A DNA stretch of 64,000 nucleotides from Levilactobacillus bambusae (GTDB lineage Bacteria; Bacillota; Bacilli; Lactobacillales; Lactobacillaceae): positions 1 to 64,000 of the forward strand of contig NZ_QCXQ01000002.1 of the NCBI RefSeq assembly GCF_003124125.1. Direction: 5' to 3'. Shown here one piece after another: positions 26,541 to 35,370 of this stretch (positions are counted from its first letter, which is position 1; the number at the start of each line of letters is the position of its first letter). Made by a program: the position numbers and the translations under genes. Below the pieces are notes generated by a model. It was not told where the DNA came from and did not search any database. It saw only the letters and a program-made list of their open reading frames with translations.

Positions 26541-27497
26541 TTATTTATGCTTTTTTTGTCGTTTGATCTTTCTGTTCGCCCGGTGCTGGATTCGATTGAT
26601 TTGACGTCGTGATGCATGAAGCCAGTATAATCCCGCTTGTTCTTCAATTGCCCCCTCAATCATTTCTTGAAGGGTAGCATTAATCACCCCGCCAAACATC
26701 AGAATCACACCTGAAAAATCCAGCCACAGCATAATCACGATAAATGTCCCAATTGTTTTATAGCTATCAATATTCTGCGCAAAGTATTTAACGTACAGGG
26801 TAAATAATTGCGACAATAGCAGCCACCCAGTAGTCGCAATTAGAGCGCCAGCCCAGACAAACTTCCAGCGAACCTTAGCGGAAGGCACAAAGTAGTAAAG
26901 AACCAGCAGGAGTAAAAATAGCATAGTAAACGTTAACGGCCACTTTACGGAGGAGATGAACTCAACTGGTTGAGCCGATAAATGAAACAGCGGCGTAATT
27001 TTTTCCATAATTAATTGTCCAAAACTAAAGAATAAAACGGCAATAATCATAATAATGATTAGGGCCGACATCCAAATAAACGAAATGACCCGGTTCCAGA
27101 TGGCGTTTTGGTTAGGTGCCACTCCGTAAGCCCGGTTAACGGTCCGTTGAAACGCCGCAACGGCCCGACTAGCGGACCACAACGTGACAATCAGTCCGAT
27201 CGAGAAGGCCCCCCCGCTACCACGGGTTAAGAACGATCGGACAATTGGCTCTAACGTTTGAAAAATAGTGCTTGGTACCATGGGTTCAATGTAATCTAAC
27301 ACATGGTTAGCATTAATGTTTAATAGGGGTAATAAATTACCGATAAACAGTAACGCCGGAAAAATCGAGAGTAAAAGATAGTAGGCTAACACAACGGCTG
27401 AATCCGAAACCTGTGCCATGGTGTAGTGTTTTACGACCAGTCCGACAAAGTCCTTGAATTGCTGCCAGGCCCCCTCCTTCACCGTCTTTTCACTCAT
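26541..27497 (-). CDS. YihY/BrkB family inner-membrane protein
   Basis: A 318-residue protein with six predicted membrane segments and a Lys/Arg-rich C-terminal tail (RKIKRQKKHK). Family motifs: VVLAYYLLLSIFPALLF near residue 38, LIVTLWSASRAVAAF, and FVPSAKVRWKFVWAGA. The function of the family is not settled; the older label ribonuclease BN is wrong for this family. It starts 24 bases after the end of the UDP-GlcNAc 2-epimerase gene, so the two are probably co-transcribed. Confidence 0.88.
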   Translation of the reverse strand: MSEKTVKEGAWQQFKDFVGLVVKHYTMAQVSDSAVVLAYYLLLSIFPALLFIGNLLPLLNINANHVLDYIEPMVPSTIFQTLEPIVRSFLTRGSGGAFSIGLIVTLWSASRAVAAFQRTVNRAYGVAPNQNAIWNRVISFIWMSALIIIMIIAVLFFSFGQLIMEKITPLFHLSAQPVEFISSVKWPLTFTMLFLLLLVLYYFVPSAKVRWKFVWAGALIATTGWLLLSQLFTLYVKYFAQNIDSYKTIGTFIVIMLWLDFSGVILMFGGVINATLQEMIEGAIEEQAGLYWLHASRRQINRIQHRANRKIKRQKKHK

Positions 27498-27521
27498 CCT
27501 TGTTTCCTCCTTTGCCTATTC

Positions 27522-28640
27522 TTACTTCTGAAAGGCCGCCCAAATCGCCTTTAGGATTCGTTCTGAAGCGTGCCCGTCGCCGTACGGATTTTCCGCATCG
27601 GCCATTTGTTGATAAGCGACTGGGTCCGTCAACAGTACTTCCATCGCCTGAATAACGTCCTCCCGCTTAGTCCCCACCAACTTCAAGGTCCCAGCGTCAA
27701 CCCCCTCGGGCCGTTCCGTCTCCGTTCGCAGAACTAAAACTGGTTTACCTAATGATGGGGCCTCTTCCTGAACCCCGCCGGAATCCGTCATAATGAAGTA
27801 GCTTCGGGCTGCCAGATTATGAAAATCAACCACGTCTAAGGGTTCAATTAAGTGGATGCGGTCGTCATTGCCTAACACTTCTTCTGCAGTTTGCTGCACC
27901 ACCGGGCTTAAATGTACGGGGTACACAACTTCAACGTCTGAATGCCGATCAACGACATCCCGAATGGCTTGAAAGACCTCCCGCATGGGGGCGCCTTGAT
28001 TTTCCCGTCTGTGCATGGTCAGCAGAATTAACCGCCGTGCTGGGTTAACCTGATCTAACACCTCATGGTGATAATCTGGCCGCACCGTTTCCTTTAAAGC
28101 GTCAATGGCCGTATTACCAGTCACAAAAATATGGTGGTCATCATGGGATTCCCGCCGTAAGTTTTGGCGTGATAACTCCGTGGGGGCAAAGTAGAGATCG
28201 GACAAAACATCCGTTAATTGGCGGTTCATTTCTTCTGGGTAAGGCGACCACTTGTCCCACGTTCTTAGCCCCGCTTCAACATGCCCTAACATCGTATGGT
28301 GATAAAAAGCGGCTACACTGGCGGCAAACGTCGTCGTCGTATCCCCATGGACCAGGATAATATCCGGATCAGACTCGTTCAAAACTGGTTCTAATCCCGT
28401 TAAGACCCGTGTCGTAATCCCATTTAGGGACTGATTAGGCCGCATAATATTTAAATCAAAATCTGGGGTAATGTGGAAGATCTCTAACACCTGATCCAAC
28501 ATTTCTCTGTGCTGGGCCGTCACGGTGGTAATCGCCTGAAATTGTTCAGGATGCCGTTTCATTTCTAATATGATTGGCGCCATTTTAATTGCTTCCGGTC
28601 GGGTTCCAAAAACGGTCATCACCTTAATTGGCTTTTGCAT
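27522..28640 (-). CDS. mnaA: UDP-N-acetylglucosamine 2-epimerase (non-hydrolysing)
   Basis: A 372-residue GT-B-like enzyme interconverting UDP-GlcNAc and UDP-ManNAc. Signatures: VFGTRPEAIKMAP at the N-terminus, VHGDTTTTFA, HVEAGLRTWDKWSPYPEEMNR (given here in parts: HVEAGLR, PYPEEMNR), TMHRRENQG and MTDSGGVQEEAPSLG. UDP-ManNAc feeds the linkage unit of wall teichoic acid, which fits the tag genes 5 kb away. The start ATG has AGGAGG upstream. It heads a two-gene unit with the YihY family gene. Confidence 0.94.
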   Translation of the reverse strand: MQKPIKVMTVFGTRPEAIKMAPIILEMKRHPEQFQAITTVTAQHREMLDQVLEIFHITPDFDLNIMRPNQSLNGITTRVLTGLEPVLNESDPDIILVHGDTTTTFAASVAAFYHHTMLGHVEAGLRTWDKWSPYPEEMNRQLTDVLSDLYFAPTELSRQNLRRESHDDHHIFVTGNTAIDALKETVRPDYHHEVLDQVNPARRLILLTMHRRENQGAPMREVFQAIRDVVDRHSDVEVVYPVHLSPVVQQTAEEVLGNDDRIHLIEPLDVVDFHNLAARSYFIMTDSGGVQEEAPSLGKPVLVLRTETERPEGVDAGTLKLVGTKREDVIQAMEVLLTDPVAYQQMADAENPYGDGHASERILKAIWAAFQK

Positions 28641-28776
28641 TATGATCCTCCTAACGCAAACTCAAATTCAACGTTTTAATACTGCTTTTCAAAATTAATG
28701 TAATCTGTTTTATTATACCAGACGAGGCTAGCTATGATAGACTGAACGTAGATTTAATGCGAAGGATGTGAATAAG

Positions 28777-30012
28777 ATGAACGACTCAAATTTTGAACGT
28801 GACCTCAAAAAATACGCCTACCTGATTGTCGAAACGGGGGCCAACGTTCAACCAGGTCAAACTGTCGTGGTAGCAATTGCTGTTGACCAACAACCTCTAG
28901 CTCATCTGATTATGGAAGCTGCGTATGAACGTGGTGCCAATGAAGTGATCATTGACTGGAAGGATGATCTAACCACTAAAAATTATTTATTACATACCAC
29001 CGAAAAAAGCTTAGCAACTGCTCCCCGTTACTTGGAGGTTCAGGCCAAGGACCGGGCGGCTGACCGGGTCACCCGAATTTCCGTCGTTTCTTCTGCACCC
29101 GATGCCTACGCTGAAGTTGCAGCCGACCGAATTTCGGCTTATCAGGCCGCCCGGGGACGTGCCCTCGCCCCCGTTAGAAAGGCGACCCAAAATAACGATT
29201 TGAGCTGGGTTGTGGTGGCAGCGGCCGGTCGAAAGTGGGCCCAGGAAGTCTTCTCGGATCTAACGGATCAAGCTGCTGTCTCCGCCCTTTGGCAAGAAAT
29301 CTTTAAAACCACCCGAATTGACCAACCCGATCCCGAAGCTGCTTGGGATCAGCACGTCAAAGCACTCGGATTGAAGGCGGATTGGTTAAATCATCAGCAG
29401 TTCGATGCCCTCCACTACGTTGCTCCCCACACTGACTTAACGGTCGGATTACCCCAACACCACCTCTGGGAAGCAGCGGGCAGCTACGACGCAGCCCACC
29501 ACTTCTTTATTCCTAATATGCCCACCGAAGAGGTTTTTACTGCACCAGATCGCTTGCGGGTTAACGGAACGGTTCGCTCTACCCGGCCCTTAAGCTATGC
29601 TGGTACCCTAATCAACCAACTGCAGTTAACCTTTAAGAACGGTAAAATCGTTGAAGCTACGGCAGCCGAGGGTGAACATGTCTTACAGCAGTTAATTGAA
29701 ACGGATGCCGGGTCCCAATACTTGGGCGAAGCCGCCCTGGTTCCAGACAATTCACCAATTTCACAGTCTGGAATTGTCTTTTTGAACACCCTATTTGATG
29801 AAAACGCCGCCGATCACTTGGCGATTGGCGCAGCCTACCCCACGAATATCCGAAACGGCAGTACCTTCACCGATTCCGAATTATTAAATGCCGGTTTGAA
29901 TATCTCCCAGGTTCACGTTGATTTTATGATTGGGTCATCAAAAATGGCCGTTGACGGGCTAGATAAAAAGGGACAGGTAACCCCCATTATGCGCAACGGG
30001 AATTGGGTCTAG
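28777..30012 (+). CDS. pepS: Aminopeptidase, peptidase family M29 (PepS/AmpS type)
   Basis: A 411-residue metallo-aminopeptidase. M29 features: N-terminal domain with LIVETGANVQPGQTVVV, and C-terminal metal-binding residues spread over AEGEH..., FLNTLFDENAADHLAIG and SQVHVDFMIGS (His-x-Asp). It releases N-terminal residues from peptides in the cytoplasm. Start at 28777 is favoured because AAGGA lies 10 bases before that ATG and gives the family length; an in-frame GTG three codons upstream overlaps the RBS. Confidence 0.9.
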   Translation: MNDSNFERDLKKYAYLIVETGANVQPGQTVVVAIAVDQQPLAHLIMEAAYERGANEVIIDWKDDLTTKNYLLHTTEKSLATAPRYLEVQAKDRAADRVTRISVVSSAPDAYAEVAADRISAYQAARGRALAPVRKATQNNDLSWVVVAAAGRKWAQEVFSDLTDQAAVSALWQEIFKTTRIDQPDPEAAWDQHVKALGLKADWLNHQQFDALHYVAPHTDLTVGLPQHHLWEAAGSYDAAHHFFIPNMPTEEVFTAPDRLRVNGTVRSTRPLSYAGTLINQLQLTFKNGKIVEATAAEGEHVLQQLIETDAGSQYLGEAALVPDNSPISQSGIVFLNTLFDENAADHLAIGAAYPTNIRNGSTFTDSELLNAGLNISQVHVDFMIGSSKMAVDGLDKKGQVTPIMRNGNWV

Positions 30013-30102
30013 GTCGCTCTATTTGATATGCTACCCACGAATACGCTATACTTTTACTAGATTATGGCGATTATTTAGACCGCCTGAGGGAGGAAGATTT
30101 TG

Positions 30103-31044
30103 ATGCAGAAACTGAGTTTAATCGTTCCCTGCTATAACGAAGAAGAATCCATCATGCTATTCTTCGACACGGTCACTAAGGTGATTGACGGGATGAACAC
30201 CCCACAAAAAACGGTTGAACCCGAATACATCTTTGTTAATGACGGTTCAAGTGATAATACTTTAACCATCATGAAAAAATTGCAGGCGGAACACCCCGAC
30301 ACTGTCCATTACGTTTCCTTTTCCCGTAATTTTGGCAAGGAAGCGGGGCTTGATGCCGGCTTAAATGCCAGTACGGGTGATCTTATTGCGGTCATGGACG
30401 TTGACCTACAGGATCCACCGGAACTCCTGCCTGAAATGGTTGAGCTAATTAATAATGAAGGTTACGATTGTGTGGGGACCATTCAACATGACCGTGCAGG
30501 CCAAGGCTGGTTTCGCGCTTGGGCTTCCTCCACTTTCTATAAGATAATTAATAAAATTTCCGATGTTCGCATTGAACCAAATGCCAGGGACTACCGGTTA
30601 ATGACCCGCCAAATGGTTAACGCCGTTCTATCCATGAGCGAATATAATCGATTCTCAAAGGGAATTTTTAGCTGGGTCGGGTTTAAGACAACCTACTTGA
30701 CCTATGAAAGCAAGCCTAGAGCGGCGGGAACCACCCACTGGTCATTACGCGAACTTCTGAGTTATTCTCTAACCGGGATCATGGATTTCTCCGATGTACC
30801 CCTAAAAATCGCCACCTTTGTGGGCGGGATTTCTTTTTTTCTCTCCCTCATCGGAATTGTCTTCATCATTATCCGCAAGTTAACCGTCGGAGGCAGCGTG
30901 GCTGGGTGGGCCTCCCTCGTGACAATCATTCTCCTCGTTGGCGGAATTCAACTTTTCTGTCTCGGAATTGTCGGACAATACCTTGGCAAAATTTACTTAG
31001 AAACGAAGCACCGGCCCCTATACATTGTGAAGGACGAAAAATAA
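30103..31044 (+). CDS. Polyprenyl-phosphate glycosyltransferase (GT2, GtrB/CsbB type)
   Basis: A 313-residue GT-A enzyme with two C-terminal membrane segments (about residues 230-255 and 265-290). Motifs: IVPCYNEEESI, VNDGSSDNT, DVDLQDPPELLPEM (metal-binding DxD region) and EYNRFSKGIFSWVG. Such enzymes charge undecaprenyl phosphate with glucose or GlcNAc for modification of surface polymers outside the cell. The matching GtrA flippase and the polytopic transferase are not next to it. Start ATG at 30103 with GGAGG 9 bases upstream. Confidence 0.88.
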   Translation: MQKLSLIVPCYNEEESIMLFFDTVTKVIDGMNTPQKTVEPEYIFVNDGSSDNTLTIMKKLQAEHPDTVHYVSFSRNFGKEAGLDAGLNASTGDLIAVMDVDLQDPPELLPEMVELINNEGYDCVGTIQHDRAGQGWFRAWASSTFYKIINKISDVRIEPNARDYRLMTRQMVNAVLSMSEYNRFSKGIFSWVGFKTTYLTYESKPRAAGTTHWSLRELLSYSLTGIMDFSDVPLKIATFVGGISFFLSLIGIVFIIIRKLTVGGSVAGWASLVTIILLVGGIQLFCLGIVGQYLGKIYLETKHRPLYIVKDEK

Positions 31045-31058
31045 ATTTCACTCCACAA

Positions 31059-31091
31059 AAAAACTCCTACGTTAACCACGTAGGAGTTTTT
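31059..31091. terminator. Bidirectional terminator between convergent genes
   Basis: AAAAACTCCTACGT (31059-31072) pairs perfectly with 31078-31091, giving a T tail in both directions. It serves the GT2 gene and gntP. Confidence 0.93.
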
Positions 31092-31104
31092 CTAATTCAG
31101 CTAA

Positions 31105-32460
31105 TTAATTGATAATCGTGTTCATCAGAAGCACCATTAGCAACCCGACCACTGAAATAATGGTTTCAAGTGAGGTCCAAATGGCAAACGTCTGCTTAAC
31201 CGTAATATCAAAGTATTCTTGGAACATCCAGAACCCAGCATCATTAACGTGAGATGCGGCTAACGAACCAGCTCCGATAGCTAACGCAATCATAACTGGA
31301 TCAGCATGTAAGGATGTCATCAATGGGAACACAATTCCGGCTGCCGTCATTCCGGCAACGGTTGCGGAACCCAAGGAAACACGTAAGATAACAGCCACTA
31401 ACCAGGCCAAGATGATTGGTGATAGGCTAGTGTGCATCATTAATTGTTGAACGGCTTTACCAACCCCACCATCAATTAAGACTTGTTTGAAGGCAGAACC
31501 ACCAGCAATAACCAACAGCAACATTGCGATTGACTTAACGGCATCAGTAATGGTTCCTTCAATTTCCTTCATTGTCCGGCCACGGTGAAGACCCATAGAC
31601 CACATTGCGAAGAGCATTGAAATCACCATTGCAATAACAGGATTCCCGAAGAACGATACCCAAGCATCAACACCAGTTGGGTTCTTAATGGTCCGCCCGC
31701 CGTTCACAATTAGTGAGTAAATCGTGGCAACTGCCATGAAGACAACTGGGAATAAACTTGTTAACAGTGATAAACCAAAGCTAGGTGTATCCTTGATATC
31801 AAACTGTTTCATTTCACCAAAGGCAGGCAATGACTTCTTCACAACGAAGACGTCTGGCATAAAGTGGCGAATGACACGCGTCCAAATTGGCCCGGCTACG
31901 ATGATACATGGGATCGCAACCACAATCCCGACTAACAGAACTTCACCAATGTTAGCACCTAAGGCCGTTGCAACGGCCGTTGGAGCTGGTTGTGGTGGTA
32001 AAAATCCTTGAGCGGCGGATAAGGCTGCGGCCATTGGAATCCCTAAGTACATGAACGGAACATCGGCTTCCAGTGCTACGGCAAAGACAATTGGCGTAAC
32101 AATAACTAATCCGACTTCGAAGAGTAAGGAAATCCCAATGATAAAGGATGCGACAACAACGGCAAGTTGGAGACGCTTCTTACCAAACTTATCAATTAAA
32201 GTCCGGGCGATCCGGTATGAACCACCGGCATCTGCAACTAATCGACCAATCATTGCCCCAAAACCGAAGACAATAATTAACTCACCCATCGAACTTCCAA
32301 TACCAGTCTTCAACGCATCCGCAATTTTTGCCGGATTCATTCCCAAACCAAGGGCAACTAGAATTGAAGTCACGATAAGGGAGACGAAGGTATCTACGTG
32401 GAATCTAATAATTAGAACCAGTAAAAGTAAAATACCTAGAATAAGTACTAAAAATGGCAT
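31105..32460 (-). CDS. gntP: Gluconate:H+ symporter, GntP family
   Basis: A 451-residue permease with about 12-14 hydrophobic segments. GntP family features: the conserved IVFGFGAMIGRLVADAGG region, FLPPQPAPTAVA, and ASHVNDAGFWMFQEYF near the C-terminus. It should import gluconate; gluconokinase lies 27 kb away in the same window under an RpiR regulator. A promoter and two CcpA-type sites lie upstream, so catabolite repression is likely. Other aldonates are possible substrates. Confidence 0.9.
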   Translation of the reverse strand: MPFLVLILGILLLLVLIIRFHVDTFVSLIVTSILVALGLGMNPAKIADALKTGIGSSMGELIIVFGFGAMIGRLVADAGGSYRIARTLIDKFGKKRLQLAVVVASFIIGISLLFEVGLVIVTPIVFAVALEADVPFMYLGIPMAAALSAAQGFLPPQPAPTAVATALGANIGEVLLVGIVVAIPCIIVAGPIWTRVIRHFMPDVFVVKKSLPAFGEMKQFDIKDTPSFGLSLLTSLFPVVFMAVATIYSLIVNGGRTIKNPTGVDAWVSFFGNPVIAMVISMLFAMWSMGLHRGRTMKEIEGTITDAVKSIAMLLLVIAGGSAFKQVLIDGGVGKAVQQLMMHTSLSPIILAWLVAVILRVSLGSATVAGMTAAGIVFPLMTSLHADPVMIALAIGAGSLAASHVNDAGFWMFQEYFDITVKQTFAIWTSLETIISVVGLLMVLLMNTIIN

Positions 32461-32517
32461 GAACTTTTCTCTCTTTCCTATAGTGACGTTTGCAATAGTG
32501 AACGTTTCTTAAATATT

Positions 32518-32554
32518 AGAAAACGGTTTCCAAATTTTTTAAAAAGCGTTTTCC
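32518..32554 (-). promoter_or_regulatory. Two CcpA (cre)-like sites in the gntP leader
   Basis: AGAAAACGGTTTCC (32518-32531) and AAAAAGCGTTTTCC (32541-32554) resemble the cre consensus TGWAANCGNTNWCA. Both lie just downstream of the predicted transcript start (about 32561), the position expected for roadblock repression by CcpA with HPr-Ser-P. Confidence 0.65.
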
Positions 32555-32567
32555 TGCCTGCTCCAAT

Positions 32568-32596
32568 ATTGTATGAAAAATTTTTACAACAATCAA
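32568..32596 (-). promoter_or_regulatory. gntP promoter
   Basis: On the minus strand TTGATT (32591-32596) and TACAAT (32568-32573) have a 17-base spacer. Confidence 0.7.
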
Positions 32597-32723
32597 GCAT
32601 TTATATGAAATAAATTTACATTTTTCAAACGTGGACACCATGTCAAGACCTCGACAGGTCTTTATTAAGATAAGATGATTCAAATAATAAACTAAAACTT
32701 ATTTAACCGGCAAAAACGGTTTA
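32597..32723. other. Left border of the accessory Sec locus, intergenic
   Basis: No gene is seen. It contains a small hairpin AAGACCT-cgac-AGGTCTT near 32644-32661 and a weak stem AACCG/CGGTT (32705-32709 with 32717-32721) 2 bases past the stop of the last cluster gene, which might act as a poor terminator. No copy of the tRNA-Arg 3' end is present here. Confidence 0.4.
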
Positions 32724-33731
32724 CTATTTTGTGATAGTAAGCGGATTCAAGGTTAAAATTTGTTCCATATTTAAAAGCAATCGCCGGGTAAAGTAACCTC
32801 GTCTTAGTAGACGGCCAAATTTTTGTACCTGCAATTGACAGCGAGACATCTCACTATCACTAACAGATGAAATCAAGCCGTCAATTTCGCTAATCGAGGA
32901 CAACGCATACCCCAGGTAATTATCCTGAACTAGCTGAGCGATAGCGGCCTCTTTCCACACAATGACGGGCATCCCAAGGGCAAGGTACATCGCCACTTTA
33001 TAGGGATTATTATAACGAGTGTAAGCCCCAAAATCGTCCCCTGTATCCCAGGCCAGCCCGAACCCGTTCGGCAGCGTTTCCTCTAACAAACTGGCACCTA
33101 AAGCCCCATGGTATTCCACGTTCATTGCGGGCTGTTGACCATTGTTCAGTCCAAACGCAATGAGCGGGGTTTGTTGATTCCACGTGCTCAACAGGTTGGA
33201 CTTAACAAATGAACCCGCTATTACTACTTCCCGCTGAACTGGTTCCGTCTTAAAGGCCGTATCCGTCAGGTAATCCCAGCAGTCTTGCACCACAATTGGC
33301 GTGGTTACGCCATCCATTTTCATTTGCTGACGCATATTTACCGTAGGAGCAATAATTCCTGCTACTAAATTTAAGTGGCGGATTTCATCAAAACCGGGGT
33401 TAATCCCATGTCGCAATCGTTCGTAGTCGTGTACCATTAACACCACTTGAACTCCCCGGTACACAAGGTGTTCAGCAAATGATACCTCAAATTGGTTTCC
33501 GTTATACGAGGGGTACTGGTAAACCACTAAGTCTCCGGCCCGTATGCTTCCCGTCATTCCCTCAATTCTAGCGCCCAGTTCCGCCATGGTTTCTCTAGAC
33601 CGGTCGTACCGGTGAACGTCTAAGTAACGATATCCCGCCGCGTTGTGGGCAATCCGGGCAAAATCAGCTTTGGCCTTCGTTGTGGCATCTAATGAGGTGC
33701 CCTCTATAATTCTAGTAACCCACTTCGTCAT
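32724..33731 (-). CDS. Gtf3-like glycosyltransferase of the SRRP glycosylation locus (copy 2)
   Basis: A 335-residue GT-B fold protein related to the Gtf3/Nss family of accessory Sec loci, which adds a sugar to GlcNAc on the serine-rich adhesin. Visible family features: DLVVYQYPSYNG, MVHDYERLRHG, a Gly-rich central strand (EVVIAGSFVKSN), FGLAWDTGDDFGAY and the YNNPYKVAMYLALGMPVIVWKEAAIA donor-site region (here cited in parts: YNNPYKVAMYLA, MPVIVWKEAA). Start ATG 33731, AAGGAG 7 bases upstream; it overlaps the previous gene by 20 bases. It is the last gene of the cluster and is paralogous to the gene at 47087-48151. Confidence 0.8.
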   Translation of the reverse strand: MTKWVTRIIEGTSLDATTKAKADFARIAHNAAGYRYLDVHRYDRSRETMAELGARIEGMTGSIRAGDLVVYQYPSYNGNQFEVSFAEHLVYRGVQVVLMVHDYERLRHGINPGFDEIRHLNLVAGIIAPTVNMRQQMKMDGVTTPIVVQDCWDYLTDTAFKTEPVQREVVIAGSFVKSNLLSTWNQQTPLIAFGLNNGQQPAMNVEYHGALGASLLEETLPNGFGLAWDTGDDFGAYTRYNNPYKVAMYLALGMPVIVWKEAAIAQLVQDNYLGYALSSISEIDGLISSVSDSEMSRCQLQVQKFGRLLRRGYFTRRLLLNMEQILTLNPLTITK

Positions 33732-34632
33732 CACCGCTCTCCTTCCTTACCAGCCAGCCGCCTTGTATACAAATTAACGGTTTTTGTGTCACTAACCGTC
33801 CGTGAATCAGGCGATCTGAAAATCCCTCGTAGATCACTTCATTGAAGGCAGCCAGTGTTATTTTATCTGGCGTTAGGCGATTCAAAAGCGCACTACTTAA
33901 TTCAAGCAAAATGGCTCGATCACCGATCAAGACCGTTCTCAGAAGTTTCTGGACACGTTGCCCATTGCCAAGTGTCCCAATCTCTAATTGATCGTCTAAG
34001 TAAATTCGATTGGCTTTAACATGAGGAAAGGGATCCATTAACAACGTATAGTTTGAGTCAACAATGGCTAGTCGGTTTACTTCTGGATGGGCAAATAGTT
34101 CCCAGTAAAGGGATAACCAACCTAACCGGGTATCTAAGTCAGCGTCAAACTTGATTCCCGATAGGCCAAGATCAGACATAGACCTCATAAGCGGAGATTC
34201 TGATCCTCCGCCAAGTTGAATAACCAAGTCTACCCGTTCTTTAGTTAATGCATTGCCAAGGTTCATCTGAATGGGTTCGGGAGCTAGTACTTGGTTACGA
34301 ATTGAATCCGTAGTTACCCTGTATTCATAGGTATCCTTCCCGTTCACCTGTCGCATCATTACCCGATTGCCATAACCCTTAGGTTTCTCGAACCGTTCGA
34401 CAACGGTCCCCTCTAAGTTTAGTAGTTCAATAATTTGTTGCGTCTCATTAAATCGCCAACACCGACTGGCTGGCCAAAATTTCATATTGGACTCACTGCT
34501 GAGTTCACCGTTTTCCAGGAATTCAATTGCTAGCACTCCTCCGTTTTTTCCCATTTTAACCCGTTGAATTCCATTAGCCATAAAAATCCACTCGTGGCCC
34601 TTTAGCTGCCGATAAATTCCCTGACTATCCAT
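33712..34632 (-). CDS. Cassette protein B': beta-module plus degenerate glycosyltransferase-like domain
   Basis: A 306-residue protein. Residues 1-95 form a strand-rich module (HEWIFMANGIQRVKMG, GVLAIEFLENGELSS, CWRFNETQQIIELLN) shared with the gene at 35367-36218. Residues about 130-300 resemble the GT-like proteins of the A type: HPEVNRLAIVDSNYTLLMDP and IYLDDQLE, RLIHGRLVT. At the place where the A protein has TDLGDVE this one has VDSNYTL, so only the first Asp is kept and the C-terminal SxxWFK end is absent. It is probably non-catalytic or altered, perhaps a partner subunit. It follows A' by 9 bases. Confidence 0.6.
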   Translation of the reverse strand: MDSQGIYRQLKGHEWIFMANGIQRVKMGKNGGVLAIEFLENGELSSESNMKFWPASRCWRFNETQQIIELLNLEGTVVERFEKPKGYGNRVMMRQVNGKDTYEYRVTTDSIRNQVLAPEPIQMNLGNALTKERVDLVIQLGGGSESPLMRSMSDLGLSGIKFDADLDTRLGWLSLYWELFAHPEVNRLAIVDSNYTLLMDPFPHVKANRIYLDDQLEIGTLGNGQRVQKLLRTVLIGDRAILLELSSALLNRLTPDKITLAAFNEVIYEGFSDRLIHGRLVTQKPLICIQGGWLVRKESGDDEVGY

Positions 34633-34641
34633 TTCAACCTC

Positions 34642-35370
34642 CTACTGAAGTTTAAACCAGGCATTGGTCTCATGTTGGTTAAACGACATGATTGACGTTA
34701 CTAAGCGCCCGTGCCCCAACCGCTGAGTAAAGTACCGATACAAAACGTAGTTAAAAAGACTGAGATCCGTTAAATTATTAATTTGATCCGCTGTCATGGT
34801 CCGCTTTAACGTAATTAATCCGCTAAGTAGTTCTAAGACAATGCCGCGTTCACCCGCAATCACTGCTGGATTCAGCGTTTGCAGACGTGAATTATGCACA
34901 ATAAATGAATTCACTTCGGGGATTGTCTGGGTCAACAACTGCAAATCTTCTAGTTCATTTAGTTCATCTGCGACATACAGACAATCGGCATCCATCTCTG
35001 GAAACGGATTTTGATTTAGCGTAACCGTTGCTGCATCGACCATGGCTACCCGTTCAACTTCTGGATGCCGGTGCAGCATCCAATAGGCCCACGTCCACTT
35101 ATCCGAGGTAGGCTGGGAACCATCATCCTTGCTTTCACACTGGTATAAGCCCGGCCATTGACTTTGAATCTTAACATTTGTCCGAAGGTACAGGGGCAAC
35201 GTCCAGCGTGTCACCGAATCAGCTAACCGGGAGCCAGTACGCTGAATTTGTTCGTCCTGTTCTGACGACTTCGATAGGGCCTCACTGAGTATAATTTCTC
35301 GCTGTACCGCTGCATGCGGGATAAAACTAACGGGTGCCTGCTGTAACTTAAAAATTGATTCCAATGTCAT
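34642..35370 (-). CDS. Cassette protein A': glycosyltransferase-like protein
   Basis: A 242-residue protein, paralogue of the gene at 36228-36968. Shared features in order: HPEVERVAMVDAATVTLNQN (metal-site strand, one Asp kept, second changed to Thr), NPFPEMDADCLYVADEL, LNPAVIAGERGIVLELLSGL, FNYVLYRYFTQRLGHGRLVT and the end NAWFKLQ. The fold is likely GT-A, with activity uncertain because the Asp pair is incomplete. The start ATG overlaps the stop of the preceding gene by 4 bases (ATGA). It is inside the SRRP glycosylation operon, so a role in extending the SRRP glycan is inferred. Confidence 0.6.
   Translation of the reverse strand: MTLESIFKLQQAPVSFIPHAAVQREIILSEALSKSSEQDEQIQRTGSRLADSVTRWTLPLYLRTNVKIQSQWPGLYQCESKDDGSQPTSDKWTWAYWMLHRHPEVERVAMVDAATVTLNQNPFPEMDADCLYVADELNELEDLQLLTQTIPEVNSFIVHNSRLQTLNPAVIAGERGIVLELLSGLITLKRTMTADQINNLTDLSLFNYVLYRYFTQRLGHGRLVTSIMSFNQHETNAWFKLQ

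Noticed and set aside
32644-32661. AAGACCT/AGGTCTT hairpin as terminator of the accessory Sec cluster
   Set aside because: On the minus strand no T run follows it and it is 60 bases past the stop codon; more likely a chance palindrome or an operator.
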